DNA from: Candidatus Symbiothrix sp.
GTDB lineage: Bacteria; Bacteroidota; Bacteroidia; Bacteroidales; Azobacteroidaceae
DNA length: 40,764 nucleotides
Assembly: GCA_031272095.1 (NCBI GenBank)
Contig: JAISUM010000052.1
Location: 1 to 40,764 of the forward strand
Reading direction: 5' to 3'
Made by a program: the position numbers and the translations under genes. The notes beneath the pieces were generated by a model that was not told the DNA's origin, did not search any database, and saw only the letters and a program-made list of their open reading frames with translations. The stretch's first letter is position 1. Each line of letters opens with the position of its first letter. Positions 28,084 through 39,157 of the stretch are shown here, one piece after another.

Positions 28084-28202
28084 CAGTGCAAAGATAATAA
28101 GTTTTATTGTAAAAAAGATTACAAAACCGATATTTTTGCAATATTTATAGATACACCGTTTGTTTTTAGTAATTTTTATTGATTGATAGGGTATAAAACA
28201 TG

Positions 28203-28210
28203 TAACTTTG
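28203..28210 (+). promoter_or_regulatory. -7 box (TAACTTTG) for the DUF2264 gene
   Basis: Exact TAnnTTTG; TTG at 28179-28181 gives a 21-nt spacer; ATG at 28236. Confidence 0.6.
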
Positions 28211-28235
28211 CAGAGAATTTTTATTTATATAGAAC

Positions 28236-29462
28236 ATGAAATACATCATTTTATCTCTCTGTTTGTGGATGTGCGCGGAATCTTGGGCTGCACAACCGAC
28301 GAAAAACACAGTATCCGATCGCCAATATTGGGCAGATCTGGCTACGAAAATGGCTACGCCTGTCTTGGAAAATATGAGCAAAGGCGAATTAAAAAAGAAT
28401 TTTGCAGTGGAATACAGTCCGACTTGGGACAACCGCAGCAAAGATGTCGCTTATTTGGAAGCTTTCGGACGCTTGATGGCGGGAATTGCGCCTTGGTTGG
28501 CTTTGCCCGACGACGACACGCCGGAAAGCAAACAGCGCGCACAGTTGCGCGAATGGGCGTTGAAAAGTTATGTGCACGCCGTCGATCCCGACAGTCCCGA
28601 TTACCTGAAATGGCAGGGCGAAGGACAGGCTTTGGTGGACGCCGCTTACCTTGCTAACAGTTTTCTGCGGGCGCCGAAAGCCTTGTGGGAGCCTTTGGAT
28701 GCAACAACCAAAGCGCGTTACATCAAAGAATTTTCTTCCTTGCGCACTGTCCGTCCGCCTTACAGCAACTGGCTCTTATTTCGGGCGATGGTCGAAACAT
28801 TTTTAGTGTCCGTCGGCGCCGAATCCGATGGTTTTGCTTTGTCGGTGTCGATCCGCAAATTCAACGAATGGTATTTGGGCGACGGTTGGTATTCCGATGG
28901 CGACGAGTATTCTATGGACTACTACAACAGCTATGTGATTCATCCGATGCTGGTTGAAATTACAGAGATTTTGGAGCAGCATAAAATTCGCAGTACGATT
29001 TCGTTTGATTTGGCTTTGCGGCGGATGCAACGCTACAATGTTTTGTTGGAACGGCTGATTTCCCCCGAAGCGACCTATCCTGCGATGGGGAGGTCGATGA
29101 CATACCGCATGGGCGCTTTTCAGACTTTGGCTTTGTCGGCTTGGCGCTACGGTTTGCCGTCGGTTTTGAGCAATGGGCAAGTGCGCAATGCGCTGACAGC
29201 AGTGATGAAACGTATGTTTGCCCATTCCGACAATTTCACCGACAAAAATTTTCTGCAATTAGGTTTTGTCGGACATCAGCCCGATTTGGCGGATTATTAT
29301 ACCAATGCAGGCAGTCTGTATATGACTTCGTTGGTATTTTTGCCCTTGGGATTGCCCGCCGACCACGAGTTTTGGACTGCGCCTGCCGAAGCTTGGACGT
29401 CGCAAAAAGCTTGGTTAGGCTTGCCTTTCAGAAAAGATTATCACGAATCGGTCAGGAGGTAA
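28236..29462 (+). CDS. DUF2264 domain-containing secreted protein
   Basis: 408 aa; signal peptide; FGRLMAGIAPWLALP, GWYSDGDEYSMDYYNSYVIHPMLVEI, GRSMTYRMGAFQTLAL. Confidence 0.88.
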   Translation: MKYIILSLCLWMCAESWAAQPTKNTVSDRQYWADLATKMATPVLENMSKGELKKNFAVEYSPTWDNRSKDVAYLEAFGRLMAGIAPWLALPDDDTPESKQRAQLREWALKSYVHAVDPDSPDYLKWQGEGQALVDAAYLANSFLRAPKALWEPLDATTKARYIKEFSSLRTVRPPYSNWLLFRAMVETFLVSVGAESDGFALSVSIRKFNEWYLGDGWYSDGDEYSMDYYNSYVIHPMLVEITEILEQHKIRSTISFDLALRRMQRYNVLLERLISPEATYPAMGRSMTYRMGAFQTLALSAWRYGLPSVLSNGQVRNALTAVMKRMFAHSDNFTDKNFLQLGFVGHQPDLADYYTNAGSLYMTSLVFLPLGLPADHEFWTAPAEAWTSQKAWLGLPFRKDYHESVRR

Positions 29463-29889
29463 GTTTGACGCCGGAATAATGTAAAGTCAGAATTTTTTCT
29501 TCACGCAGACACCGTTTGATTTGATGGACGATGTGCATCGGCGTGTTTTTGTCGATTTTCAACACAGCAGTCATTTCGCCTCGCTCGTCGGGGTCGATGC
29601 TGTCTTTCCACGCTTGCAAGTGTTCCGGAAGCGACGTCAAATCAATAAATTCCGAATTGAATTGAATCTGATGCGGATCTTTTCCGACCATCACATAGAG
29701 CAGCAGCGAGCGTTCTTCCAATTTTTGCAAAGTTTTGGAAGTCGGCAATTCAAATTGTGTCATCACCGGCACCGTGCGGATATGCGTAACGATCATAAAG
29801 AAAAAGAGCAGGGTAAACACCATATCCGGCAGGGCGGAAGTATTTAACAGCGGTACTGTCTTGTATTTCGATGGTCGAAAGCGGCTCAT
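29452..29889 (-). CDS. exbD: ExbD/TolR family protein
   Basis: 145 aa; single TM with conserved Asp (LNTSALPDMVFTLLFFFMIVTHI). Confidence 0.85.
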   Translation of the reverse strand: MSRFRPSKYKTVPLLNTSALPDMVFTLLFFFMIVTHIRTVPVMTQFELPTSKTLQKLEERSLLLYVMVGKDPHQIQFNSEFIDLTSLPEHLQAWKDSIDPDERGEMTAVLKIDKNTPMHIVHQIKRCLREEKILTLHYSGVKLTS

Positions 29890-30467
29890 AATCGGTCGGA
29901 GATTTCGGTTTCAAAAATATGTATGGGGCAGGCAGTGCGCAAAGCCTCTTTCCGCTCGTCGCTCAAACGGGAAAAATCGGTATGAAACAGTCGCTGCGCC
30001 GTTTCGTTGCGCAATTCATTGTAGGCGCCGTTGATTTCGCCCAAGACTGCAATATAGGTCTGATAGCTTGCCATTGAATCGGTTTCCAACTTGATGACAT
30101 GCTTCGTTGCTACCGGACAGACGCCGATTTCCGGAATATCTATCGGTTCTTTTTCAGCTAAATAGGGGGAATTTTCGGGATTCTCAACAAACATTTTCAC
30201 CAAATAACGCAGCATGGGCAAAGTAACGAGTTGGTCTTCGTAGTGCAAACTGTTATCGGCGTCGATGCGCACGACAAAGGTATTGCGCGAAAGAATATCG
30301 GTGCGTTGTCGGATCACATTGTCGGCGACGGGATCGCTCATTTTACGATAAATTCCTGTTTTAGAATCGAATGAGCTTGTAATCAGGAAAAACACCAGCA
30401 ACAAAAAAGCAATATCTGCCGCTGCGCCGGAATTGATTTGCGGTATGTTGCCCCTGCGAAATTTCAT
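29886..30467 (-). CDS. exbD: ExbD/TolR family protein
   Basis: 193 aa; IPQINSGAAADIAFLLLVFFLITSSFD; start/stop overlaps with both neighbours. Confidence 0.88.
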   Translation of the reverse strand: MKFRRGNIPQINSGAAADIAFLLLVFFLITSSFDSKTGIYRKMSDPVADNVIRQRTDILSRNTFVVRIDADNSLHYEDQLVTLPMLRYLVKMFVENPENSPYLAEKEPIDIPEIGVCPVATKHVIKLETDSMASYQTYIAVLGEINGAYNELRNETAQRLFHTDFSRLSDERKEALRTACPIHIFETEISDRL

Positions 30468-31108
30468 CGCCGTTTATATTGAAGGATCATATCGGTCAAT
30501 GTGATTGCGGAATCTTCCATTTCGCCCGTCAATTTTTCAATGCGGGTCAAGATGAAATTGTAAAAGAATTGCAGAATGACTGCCACGATCAAGCCGCCGA
30601 CCGTCGTGATCAGCGCGAATTTCATTCCTCCGGCAACGATGCTCGGATTGATGTCGCCGAAAGCCTGAATCTCGTCGAAAGATTCGATCATCCCCATCAC
30701 CGTTCCCAGAAAGCCCAAGCCGGGTGCGACGGCAATAAAGAGCGTGATCCACGAGAGATTTTTTTCTAACAATCCGACTTGTACGCTACCGTAAGCCGTG
30801 ATTGCCTTGTCGATCGTTTCGCCGTCTTCGTTGATGCGCATCAATGCCTGATAGCAAAGCGACGCCACCGGACCACGTGTGTTCTGCGCCAAGCGTTTTG
30901 CGCCTTCGACGTCGCCTTGTTGCAAAAGCGCATCTATGTCGGCAAGCAGTTTTTTGGCATTGATACGTGACAGATAGATATAGATGATGCGCTCGACACA
31001 AAACGCCAAACCGATCACCAGCAACAGTGCCAGCACGCCCATAAAATAGGGATTGCCTTCGATAAATTTGGTTTTTATAATTTGAAATAAGCCCAGCTCG
31101 TTCTCCAT
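30464..31108 (-). CDS. exbB: MotA/TolQ/ExbB proton channel family protein
   Basis: 214 aa; LEKNLSWITLFIAVAPGLGFLGTVMGMIESFDEIQ, GGMKFALITTVGGLIVAVILQFFYN. Confidence 0.92.
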   Translation of the reverse strand: MENELGLFQIIKTKFIEGNPYFMGVLALLLVIGLAFCVERIIYIYLSRINAKKLLADIDALLQQGDVEGAKRLAQNTRGPVASLCYQALMRINEDGETIDKAITAYGSVQVGLLEKNLSWITLFIAVAPGLGFLGTVMGMIESFDEIQAFGDINPSIVAGGMKFALITTVGGLIVAVILQFFYNFILTRIEKLTGEMEDSAITLTDMILQYKRR

Positions 31109-31116
31109 AAATTGAT

Positions 31117-31992
31117 TTATTTGAGGGCTTCCGAGCCACCGATGATGTCGAGCAGTTCGCTCGTAATGGCTTGTTGCCGCTGTTTGTTATATTGAATGGT
31201 CAGTTCGTCGAGTAAATCGCCCGCGTTGTCGGTAGCAATCTGCATTGCGACTACCCGCGCTGCCTGTTCTGCCGCCGCCGAATCTAACAAGACCGCAAAC
31301 AATTTGCTGCGCAGGGTTTTGGGCAACAATGCCTGCAAGACGCTTGTCATATCCGGCTCGACAATGTATTCGGTCATCCGTTTTTCGTCAGCCTCTTGCA
31401 GATGTAGCTGTATCGGTAAATACTGTTCGGTGGTCGGAACTTGTACGCCGGCGCTTTTAAAATGATTGTAGAGCAATTCGACCTTGTCAATTTTCTTGTG
31501 CAAGAAATCGCTGACCAAAGTGTCGGTGATTTGTCGGGCGCCGTCGAAATCGGGCGCATCCATCAGGTCGGTATGTCCGCCTTTCAGCGGATTCGACAGG
31601 GCTAATTTGCGCACTTGATCTTCCACTTTTTTCCCTATGGGATAGATTTCAATATTTTCTTGTGCGAGGTGTTTATATTGTGCGAGACGGTCTTTCAACA
31701 GCTTGATGATATTGGAATTGAAGGCGCCGCACAAGCTCGAATTAGACGACAAAACCACGATTGCCACCCGCCGGATTTCGCGCACTTCCGCCAAATCGGA
31801 TTCAAATTCGGACAAAGACGAGAGAAAAGATTGCAATATCTCGTTCAGTTTGTTTTGATAGGGCAAAAAATTCTCGATGCGTCCCTGCGCTTTGCGCAAC
31901 TTGGCAGAGGCGACCATCTTCATTGCCGCAGTGATTTTCTGCGTAGATTTGACGGATGCAATGCGATTTTTTATTTCTTTTAACGATGACAT
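31117..31992 (-). CDS. atpG: F0F1 ATP synthase subunit gamma
   Basis: 291 aa; SLKEIKNRIASVKSTQKITAAMKMVASAKLRKAQ and C-terminal YNKQRQQAITSELLDIIGGSEAL. Confidence 0.97.
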   Translation of the reverse strand: MSSLKEIKNRIASVKSTQKITAAMKMVASAKLRKAQGRIENFLPYQNKLNEILQSFLSSLSEFESDLAEVREIRRVAIVVLSSNSSLCGAFNSNIIKLLKDRLAQYKHLAQENIEIYPIGKKVEDQVRKLALSNPLKGGHTDLMDAPDFDGARQITDTLVSDFLHKKIDKVELLYNHFKSAGVQVPTTEQYLPIQLHLQEADEKRMTEYIVEPDMTSVLQALLPKTLRSKLFAVLLDSAAAEQAARVVAMQIATDNAGDLLDELTIQYNKQRQQAITSELLDIIGGSEALK

Positions 31993-33572
31993 TACCGGTA
32001 ATTTTTAGACAGTTCTTCTGCCACTTTTTTCAATTTTTCTTCAGTTTCGCTATCTAAAACGCCTTTACGCAAGGGGATCAGCACATCGTCTTTGTGTTTT
32101 ATTTCCAAAAGATTCAGAAATGCCGCCTCGAATTCGCGCACTTTATTGACGGGGACGTCGGCGAGCAATCCTTTGGTGCCGACATAGATGATGGCGATTT
32201 GTTTTTCGACAGGCAGGGGTTGGTATTGTGCCTGAATCAGCAATTCGGCATTTTTACGTCCTTTGTCCAAGGTAGCGCGGGTAACGGCGTCCATATCGCC
32301 GCCGAATTTGGTAAAAGCTTCCAATTCGCGGTATTGTGCCTGATCGGTTTTGAGCGTTCCTGCGACTTTTTTCATGGCTTTGATTTGCGCATTACCGCCC
32401 ACGCGCGACACGGAGATTCCCACATTCACTGCCGGACGAATCCCTGCATTGAACAGACCTGTTTCCAAGAATATTTGTCCGTCGGTGATAGAGATCACAT
32501 TGGTCGGAATATATGCCGACACGTCGCCTGCCTGAGTTTCGATGATGGGGAGGGCAGTCAGAGAGCCGCCGCCTTTCACTCGCGATTTCAAGACGTCGGG
32601 CAGGTCGTTCATTTGTGCTGCGACGCTGTCGTTGTTGATGATTTTTGCGGCACGTTCGAGCAGTCGTGAATGTAAATAAAAGATGTCGCCCGGATAGGCT
32701 TCGCGACCGGAGGGGCGGCGCAAGACCAAGGACACTTCGCGATAGGCGACTGCCTGTTTCGAGAGGTCGTCGTAGATGACCAATGCGTGGCGTCCGGTAT
32801 CGCGGAAATATTCGCCGATAGCGGCGCCTGCAAAGGGTGCGTAGAATTGCAGGGCGGCGGGTTCGGAGGCGGTTGCCACGACAACGATGGTGTATGCCAT
32901 TGCGCCGTATTCCTGCAAGGTATTGACGATATTGGCTACCGTCGAGCCTTTTTGTCCGATAGCCACATAGATGCAATAGACGGGGTCGCCTGCGTCGTAA
33001 TTGGCTTTTTGGTTGATGATAGTATCTATGCCGATTGCCGTTTTGCCGGTTTGTCGGTCTCCGATGATCAGTTCTCGTTGTCCGCGTCCGATGGGGATCA
33101 TGGCGTCGATAGGTTTCAGCCCGGTTTGCAGGGGTTGATTGACGGGTTGGCGATAGATGACGCCGGGCGCTTTACGTTCTAACGGCATTGCAATTTTTTC
33201 GCCGGTTATTTCGCCTTTGCCATCGACGGGTTGTCCGAGCGGATTGACCACCCGTCCCAGCATACCGTCGCCCATCGGGATGGATGCAATTTTGCCGGTA
33301 CGTTTGACCGTATCGCCTTCTTTGACGGCGTCGGTAGCGCCGAAAAGCACTGCGCCGACATTGTCTTCTTCGAGGTTCATCACCACTGCCATTTCGCCGT
33401 TGTCGAACGTCAATAATTCGCCGGCTTCGGCATTGCTCAATCCGAAGATGCGCACTACGCCGTCGCTCACTTGCAACACTTTTCCTGTTTCTTCAAACTT
33501 CACGCGGGTATCGACGCCTTCCAATTTCATTCTCAGAATTTCGGAAACTTCGCTTGCCTTTATCGTACTCAT
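31992..33572 (-). CDS. atpA: F0F1 ATP synthase subunit alpha
   Basis: 526 aa; [81 protein letters not shown]. Confidence 0.98.
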   Translation of the reverse strand: MSTIKASEVSEILRMKLEGVDTRVKFEETGKVLQVSDGVVRIFGLSNAEAGELLTFDNGEMAVVMNLEEDNVGAVLFGATDAVKEGDTVKRTGKIASIPMGDGMLGRVVNPLGQPVDGKGEITGEKIAMPLERKAPGVIYRQPVNQPLQTGLKPIDAMIPIGRGQRELIIGDRQTGKTAIGIDTIINQKANYDAGDPVYCIYVAIGQKGSTVANIVNTLQEYGAMAYTIVVVATASEPAALQFYAPFAGAAIGEYFRDTGRHALVIYDDLSKQAVAYREVSLVLRRPSGREAYPGDIFYLHSRLLERAAKIINNDSVAAQMNDLPDVLKSRVKGGGSLTALPIIETQAGDVSAYIPTNVISITDGQIFLETGLFNAGIRPAVNVGISVSRVGGNAQIKAMKKVAGTLKTDQAQYRELEAFTKFGGDMDAVTRATLDKGRKNAELLIQAQYQPLPVEKQIAIIYVGTKGLLADVPVNKVREFEAAFLNLLEIKHKDDVLIPLRKGVLDSETEEKLKKVAEELSKNYR

Positions 33573-33575
33573 AAC

Positions 33576-34103
33576 TTATAATTCGTAATTTATTATTCTC
33601 AACTGTTCTTTGACACTTGCATCCAAACGTTGGTCTTCTATTTCCAAGACGAAACCGCCTATCAGATCTGCGTCTGTTTGCGTATGAAATTCTACTTGAC
33701 TGTCTGTAACTTGTGCTATCACAGAGATCAGCGACTGTTTGGTTTTTTCGCTTGCCGGTTCGACGGTTGTCAGCTGCACAATCACTTGTCCTTTGGCTTT
33801 TCGATAGACTTCTCGATAGAGCCGTGCCACATTTTCTATCAGTTCGGCGCGTCCGTTATTGACGACCAAAGCGATTGCCTGTTGCATACATGCATCGTCG
33901 GTTGCGCTTGCGATGGACAGCAGATTGATTTTTTGATCGGAAGCCACTGTCGGGTTGCTCATGACTTTTCGCATTTCGGGATAGGTCTGAAAATTATCCA
34001 AAAGCGTCTGCATGCCGGTGTACAAAGTTGTTTCTTTGTGGTTTTCGGCAGCATAATCGTAAATTGCTTTGGCGTAACGATGTGATATGACTCCTACATT
34101 CAT
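33576..34103 (-). CDS. atpH: F0F1 ATP synthase subunit delta
   Basis: 175 aa; MNVGVISHRYAKAIYDYAAE; position between atpF and atpA. Confidence 0.92.
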   Translation of the reverse strand: MNVGVISHRYAKAIYDYAAENHKETTLYTGMQTLLDNFQTYPEMRKVMSNPTVASDQKINLLSIASATDDACMQQAIALVVNNGRAELIENVARLYREVYRKAKGQVIVQLTTVEPASEKTKQSLISVIAQVTDSQVEFHTQTDADLIGGFVLEIEDQRLDASVKEQLRIINYEL

Positions 34104-34107
34104 GCTG

Positions 34108-34602
34108 TCAATTATTTTGGGCTTCGGCGACCAATTTATCTACCAATTCCAACTGTGCCGACCGGTTGTCCAAGTTTTTCCTCAACACTTTTTCGGCGAT
34201 ATCCACCGAGAGCGTGGCGATTTGATGCTGTATTTCGCGCATCGCGTTTGCCTTGTCGCGTTGAATATGCGATTGTGCTTCTTCGATCAGTTTGCCGGCT
34301 TCCAATTGTGCTTTGTCTTTTGCCTCGCTGATGATTTTGTTGCGCAATTCGTTGGCTTCGTTGAGGATGCGCACTTGTTCGTCGCGGGCTTCATTCACGA
34401 TTTTTTCGCCTTCGACTTTGATGTTTGCCAAGCGTTCATTGGCTTGTTTGGCAGATTCCAAAGATTGGTCAATATAGGCTTTCCGTTCATCCACCATTTT
34501 GACGATGACCGGAAAACCGTATTTTGCCAAGACGAAAAACACTATCCCGAAGGACAGCAACATCCAAAAAAGCAGACCAAGATCGGGTTTTAACAGATCC
34601 AT
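34108..34602 (-). CDS. atpF: F0F1 ATP synthase subunit b
   Basis: 164 aa; single N-terminal TM then a long charged helix; between atpE and atpH. Confidence 0.94.
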   Translation of the reverse strand: MDLLKPDLGLLFWMLLSFGIVFFVLAKYGFPVIVKMVDERKAYIDQSLESAKQANERLANIKVEGEKIVNEARDEQVRILNEANELRNKIISEAKDKAQLEAGKLIEEAQSHIQRDKANAMREIQHQIATLSVDIAEKVLRKNLDNRSAQLELVDKLVAEAQNN

Positions 34603-34611
34603 ATCTTCTTT

Positions 34612-34884
<273 letters not shown>

Positions 34885-34897
34885 TTAATATATTGTC

Positions 34898-34911
34898 TAA
34901 TCACTAATCAC
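34898..34911. repeat. Two TAATCAC heptads overlapping the atpB stop codon
   Basis: taatcactaatcac at 34898-34911; the atpB stop (minus-strand TGA) is 34910-34908. Confidence 0.85.
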
Positions 34912-35966
34912 TTTTTCCGGTGCGCTTCCACCTGCGACAGTCCTATATAAATCGACGACAGCATGGTGAAAACATACGCCTGAATATAGGCAACCAAAAG
35001 TTCGACGCAATTACTGAAGATCGACAGGATCACCGAAAAGAGCGTCATTCCCGAATTGAGCGCTGCGCCCAGACTGACTGTCAAAAAGACGATACAGGTA
35101 AGTCCGAGCAACAATGCGTGTCCGGCTAACATACTTGCAAACAGACGAATCATCAGGGCGAAAGGTTTGGTGAAGATGCCCAAAAATTCCACTGCCGGCA
35201 TAATCGGCAGGGGCAGTTTGAGCCACCAAGGCACTTCGGGCCAAAAGATTTCTTTCCAATATTCTTTGGTTGCAAACAGATTCACATAGAGGAAGGTGCA
35301 TAACGCCAGCGTGCCGGTGATCGCGATATTGCCCGTTACGTTAGCGCCGCCGGGGAAGATCGGCACCAAGCCCAGCAGGTTGTTGAAGATGATAAAGAAA
35401 AACACCGTCAATAAATAGGGTGTATAGCGTTTGTAATTTTTTCCGATGCAGGGTTTGATAATGTCATCGACTACGCTCATCACCACCATTTCTACAAAGG
35501 CGACAAAACCTTTGGGTGACAGTTCTTGCGGCTTTCCTTCGCGTTTTCTGTACCAGCGGGCGCAAGATAAAATGATGATTATCAGTACCATAGAACTGAA
35601 CAACAAGGATGCTGCATTTTTGGTCATTGAAAAATCGCAGGGGCGATATTCGTCGCCGTTTGCCAATGTTTCGATGATTTTTCCTTTATAGGTGCCATCT
35701 TCGGCGATCGAAAATCCGTGATAGGAGGCGTGTCCGTGATGCAGTTGTGCCGAAGAAAACACTTGCCAGCCGCTGTCTTTCCCTTTGACGATCACCGGCA
35801 GCGGGATAGAAATATGTCGCCCGCTCACCGTCGCGATATGCCATTCGTAGCTGTCGCTGATATGTTCGATGATGAGTTCTCTGACATTGAGTTCGGATGC
35901 ATCGTTTGCATATCCGACTGCTGATGTTCCGAGCAATAACAGGAGGAGGATCCAAGCGTGTTTCAT
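34908..35966 (-). CDS. atpB: F0F1 ATP synthase subunit a, with signal peptide and N-terminal extension
   Basis: Subunit a motifs (LPLPIMPAVEFLGIFTKPFALMIRLFASMLAGH). Start proposed at MKHAWILLLLLLGTSAVGYA (35966) instead of the ORF-track 36029; this gives a 4-nt overlap with the upstream ORF. Confidence 0.93.
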   Translation of the reverse strand: MKHAWILLLLLLGTSAVGYANDASELNVRELIIEHISDSYEWHIATVSGRHISIPLPVIVKGKDSGWQVFSSAQLHHGHASYHGFSIAEDGTYKGKIIETLANGDEYRPCDFSMTKNAASLLFSSMVLIIIILSCARWYRKREGKPQELSPKGFVAFVEMVVMSVVDDIIKPCIGKNYKRYTPYLLTVFFFIIFNNLLGLVPIFPGGANVTGNIAITGTLALCTFLYVNLFATKEYWKEIFWPEVPWWLKLPLPIMPAVEFLGIFTKPFALMIRLFASMLAGHALLLGLTCIVFLTVSLGAALNSGMTLFSVILSIFSNCVELLVAYIQAYVFTMLSSIYIGLSQVEAHRKK

Positions 35967-36280
35967 TGTCTTTTCAAGCGTTTTTCCGTCATTGTTATAA
36001 ATATTGTAATGATCACTGTATAAACGCAATACATTGCTATTGCAAACAACATAAAGCGTTTCAATTCTATTTTAACCGCTACCGCATAGACAATCAGCGC
36101 CGCGACAAAGACGATCAAGCGCACCAATTTCAGCAGCATATAGAGCGACACGAACTGATTGGGGCGCATGGTCTGTTTGTTTTTATTGACGATCAAAACG
36201 GTTGATATGCCGTAAGCCATCAGGAAAATAAACAGTCCTGTCAGCCAGACGCGGGGTTCTATGTTTGAAAAGAGCTGCAT
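35963..36280 (-). CDS. Small multi-TM membrane protein within the ATP synthase operon
   Basis: 105 aa with about four predicted TM segments between atpC and atpB. AtpI-like role by position only. Confidence 0.8.
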   Translation of the reverse strand: MQLFSNIEPRVWLTGLFIFLMAYGISTVLIVNKNKQTMRPNQFVSLYMLLKLVRLIVFVAALIVYAVAVKIELKRFMLFAIAMYCVYTVIITIFITMTEKRLKRQ

Positions 36281-36281
36281 T

Positions 36282-38128
<1,847 letters not shown>

Positions 38129-38154
38129 CATTTTCCTGTTTTAATTCAAAAAAG

Positions 38155-38613
38155 TTAGTAATTATTTGTCTCTTTTATTTTGTATAGAATACTGTCTGTT
38201 TCGATTTTCTTTTCCTGCCATGCGGGCGACGACACTTTTGCCATCACGTTGCCTTTGGTCAGGAGGCTATCGGTCGGCTGAACGGGTTTTTCCGAAATCA
38301 TCCGGTCGATGGCGCGTTCTTGTTGGTAGTGGGTATAAAATCCCATTCCGAAAGCCAGCAACAGCAATACGGAGGCGGCAATTTTCATCGCCGAATAGCT
38401 GTAGGTGCGCCATGCCGATTGCGGGAATGTCCATTGTCGGCGCGGGCGCAGACTGTGTTGTTGTTTTTCCCACGCAAACAGGGCGCGATATGCACAAAAT
38501 TCGGCGGGCAAGTTGTCTGCTGCGAAAAATGCTCGCAGGCGGCGTTCTTCTTCGAGTGTCGTTTCGCCTTGCCAGTAGCGCTCTATCAGCTGTTTTACGG
38601 TTTCTTCTTTCAT
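38155..38613 (-). CDS. Putative anti-sigma factor / single-TM regulator
   Basis: 152 aa; N-terminal QLIERYWQGETTLEEERRLRAFF typical of Bacteroidetes anti-sigma proteins, one TM; directly downstream of the ECF sigma gene. Confidence 0.7.
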   Translation of the reverse strand: MKEETVKQLIERYWQGETTLEEERRLRAFFAADNLPAEFCAYRALFAWEKQQHSLRPRRQWTFPQSAWRTYSYSAMKIAASVLLLLAFGMGFYTHYQQERAIDRMISEKPVQPTDSLLTKGNVMAKVSSPAWQEKKIETDSILYKIKETNNY

Positions 38614-38620
38614 TTTTATT

Positions 38621-39112
38621 TTATACTTTCAATATTGTTTTTAGTTTTTGTCTTGCCCTGAACAAGCCTACTTTGACTTGGTCTTCCGTGATGTCTAACT
38701 GTTCGGCTATTTGTTTATAGGACAATTCTTCGATTTCTCGCAAGTGAAAAATGGTTCGTTGTTTTTCGGGCAAACCGGCGAGCGCGTTTTCTATTTGCTG
38801 CATTTGTTCTGCCTCTTCCATCCGCTCTTGTGCATCGTGAGCGACTTCGGGCAGGTCAAAATCTTCGTCGATGTCCGACTGTCGGTTGTCTTTCAAAGCC
38901 AACTTATCCAAAGCGATATTTCGGGTGGATCGGTAGCAATAGGCTTCCAAATTGTCGATTTTATCCCATTCTTCTTTTTTCTTCCAAATTTTAAATAACG
39001 CATCCTGAACCACGTCTTCCGCATCTTGTCGGTTCCCCATAATGCTGAAAGCCAAGCGAAATAACTTATCGACTATCGGCAATATTTTATTTCTGAATGT
39101 TTCCTGTTTCAT
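38621..39112 (-). CDS. ECF-type RNA polymerase sigma factor
   Basis: 163 aa; region 2 (RLAFSIMGNRQDAEDVVQDALFKIWKK) and region 4 (LPEKQRTIFHLREIEELSYKQIAEQLDITEDQVKVGLFRARQKLK). Confidence 0.94.
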   Translation of the reverse strand: MKQETFRNKILPIVDKLFRLAFSIMGNRQDAEDVVQDALFKIWKKKEEWDKIDNLEAYCYRSTRNIALDKLALKDNRQSDIDEDFDLPEVAHDAQERMEEAEQMQQIENALAGLPEKQRTIFHLREIEELSYKQIAEQLDITEDQVKVGLFRARQKLKTILKV

Positions 39113-39157
39113 GGCTCACTGTTTTAAAGACGGTTGATGTTTTCAAATGTTACACTT

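Noticed and set aside
32392-32976. 194-aa Arg-rich minus-strand ORF inside atpA
   Set aside because: Out-of-frame on the same strand as atpA; Arg/Cys-rich composition typical of shadow frames.
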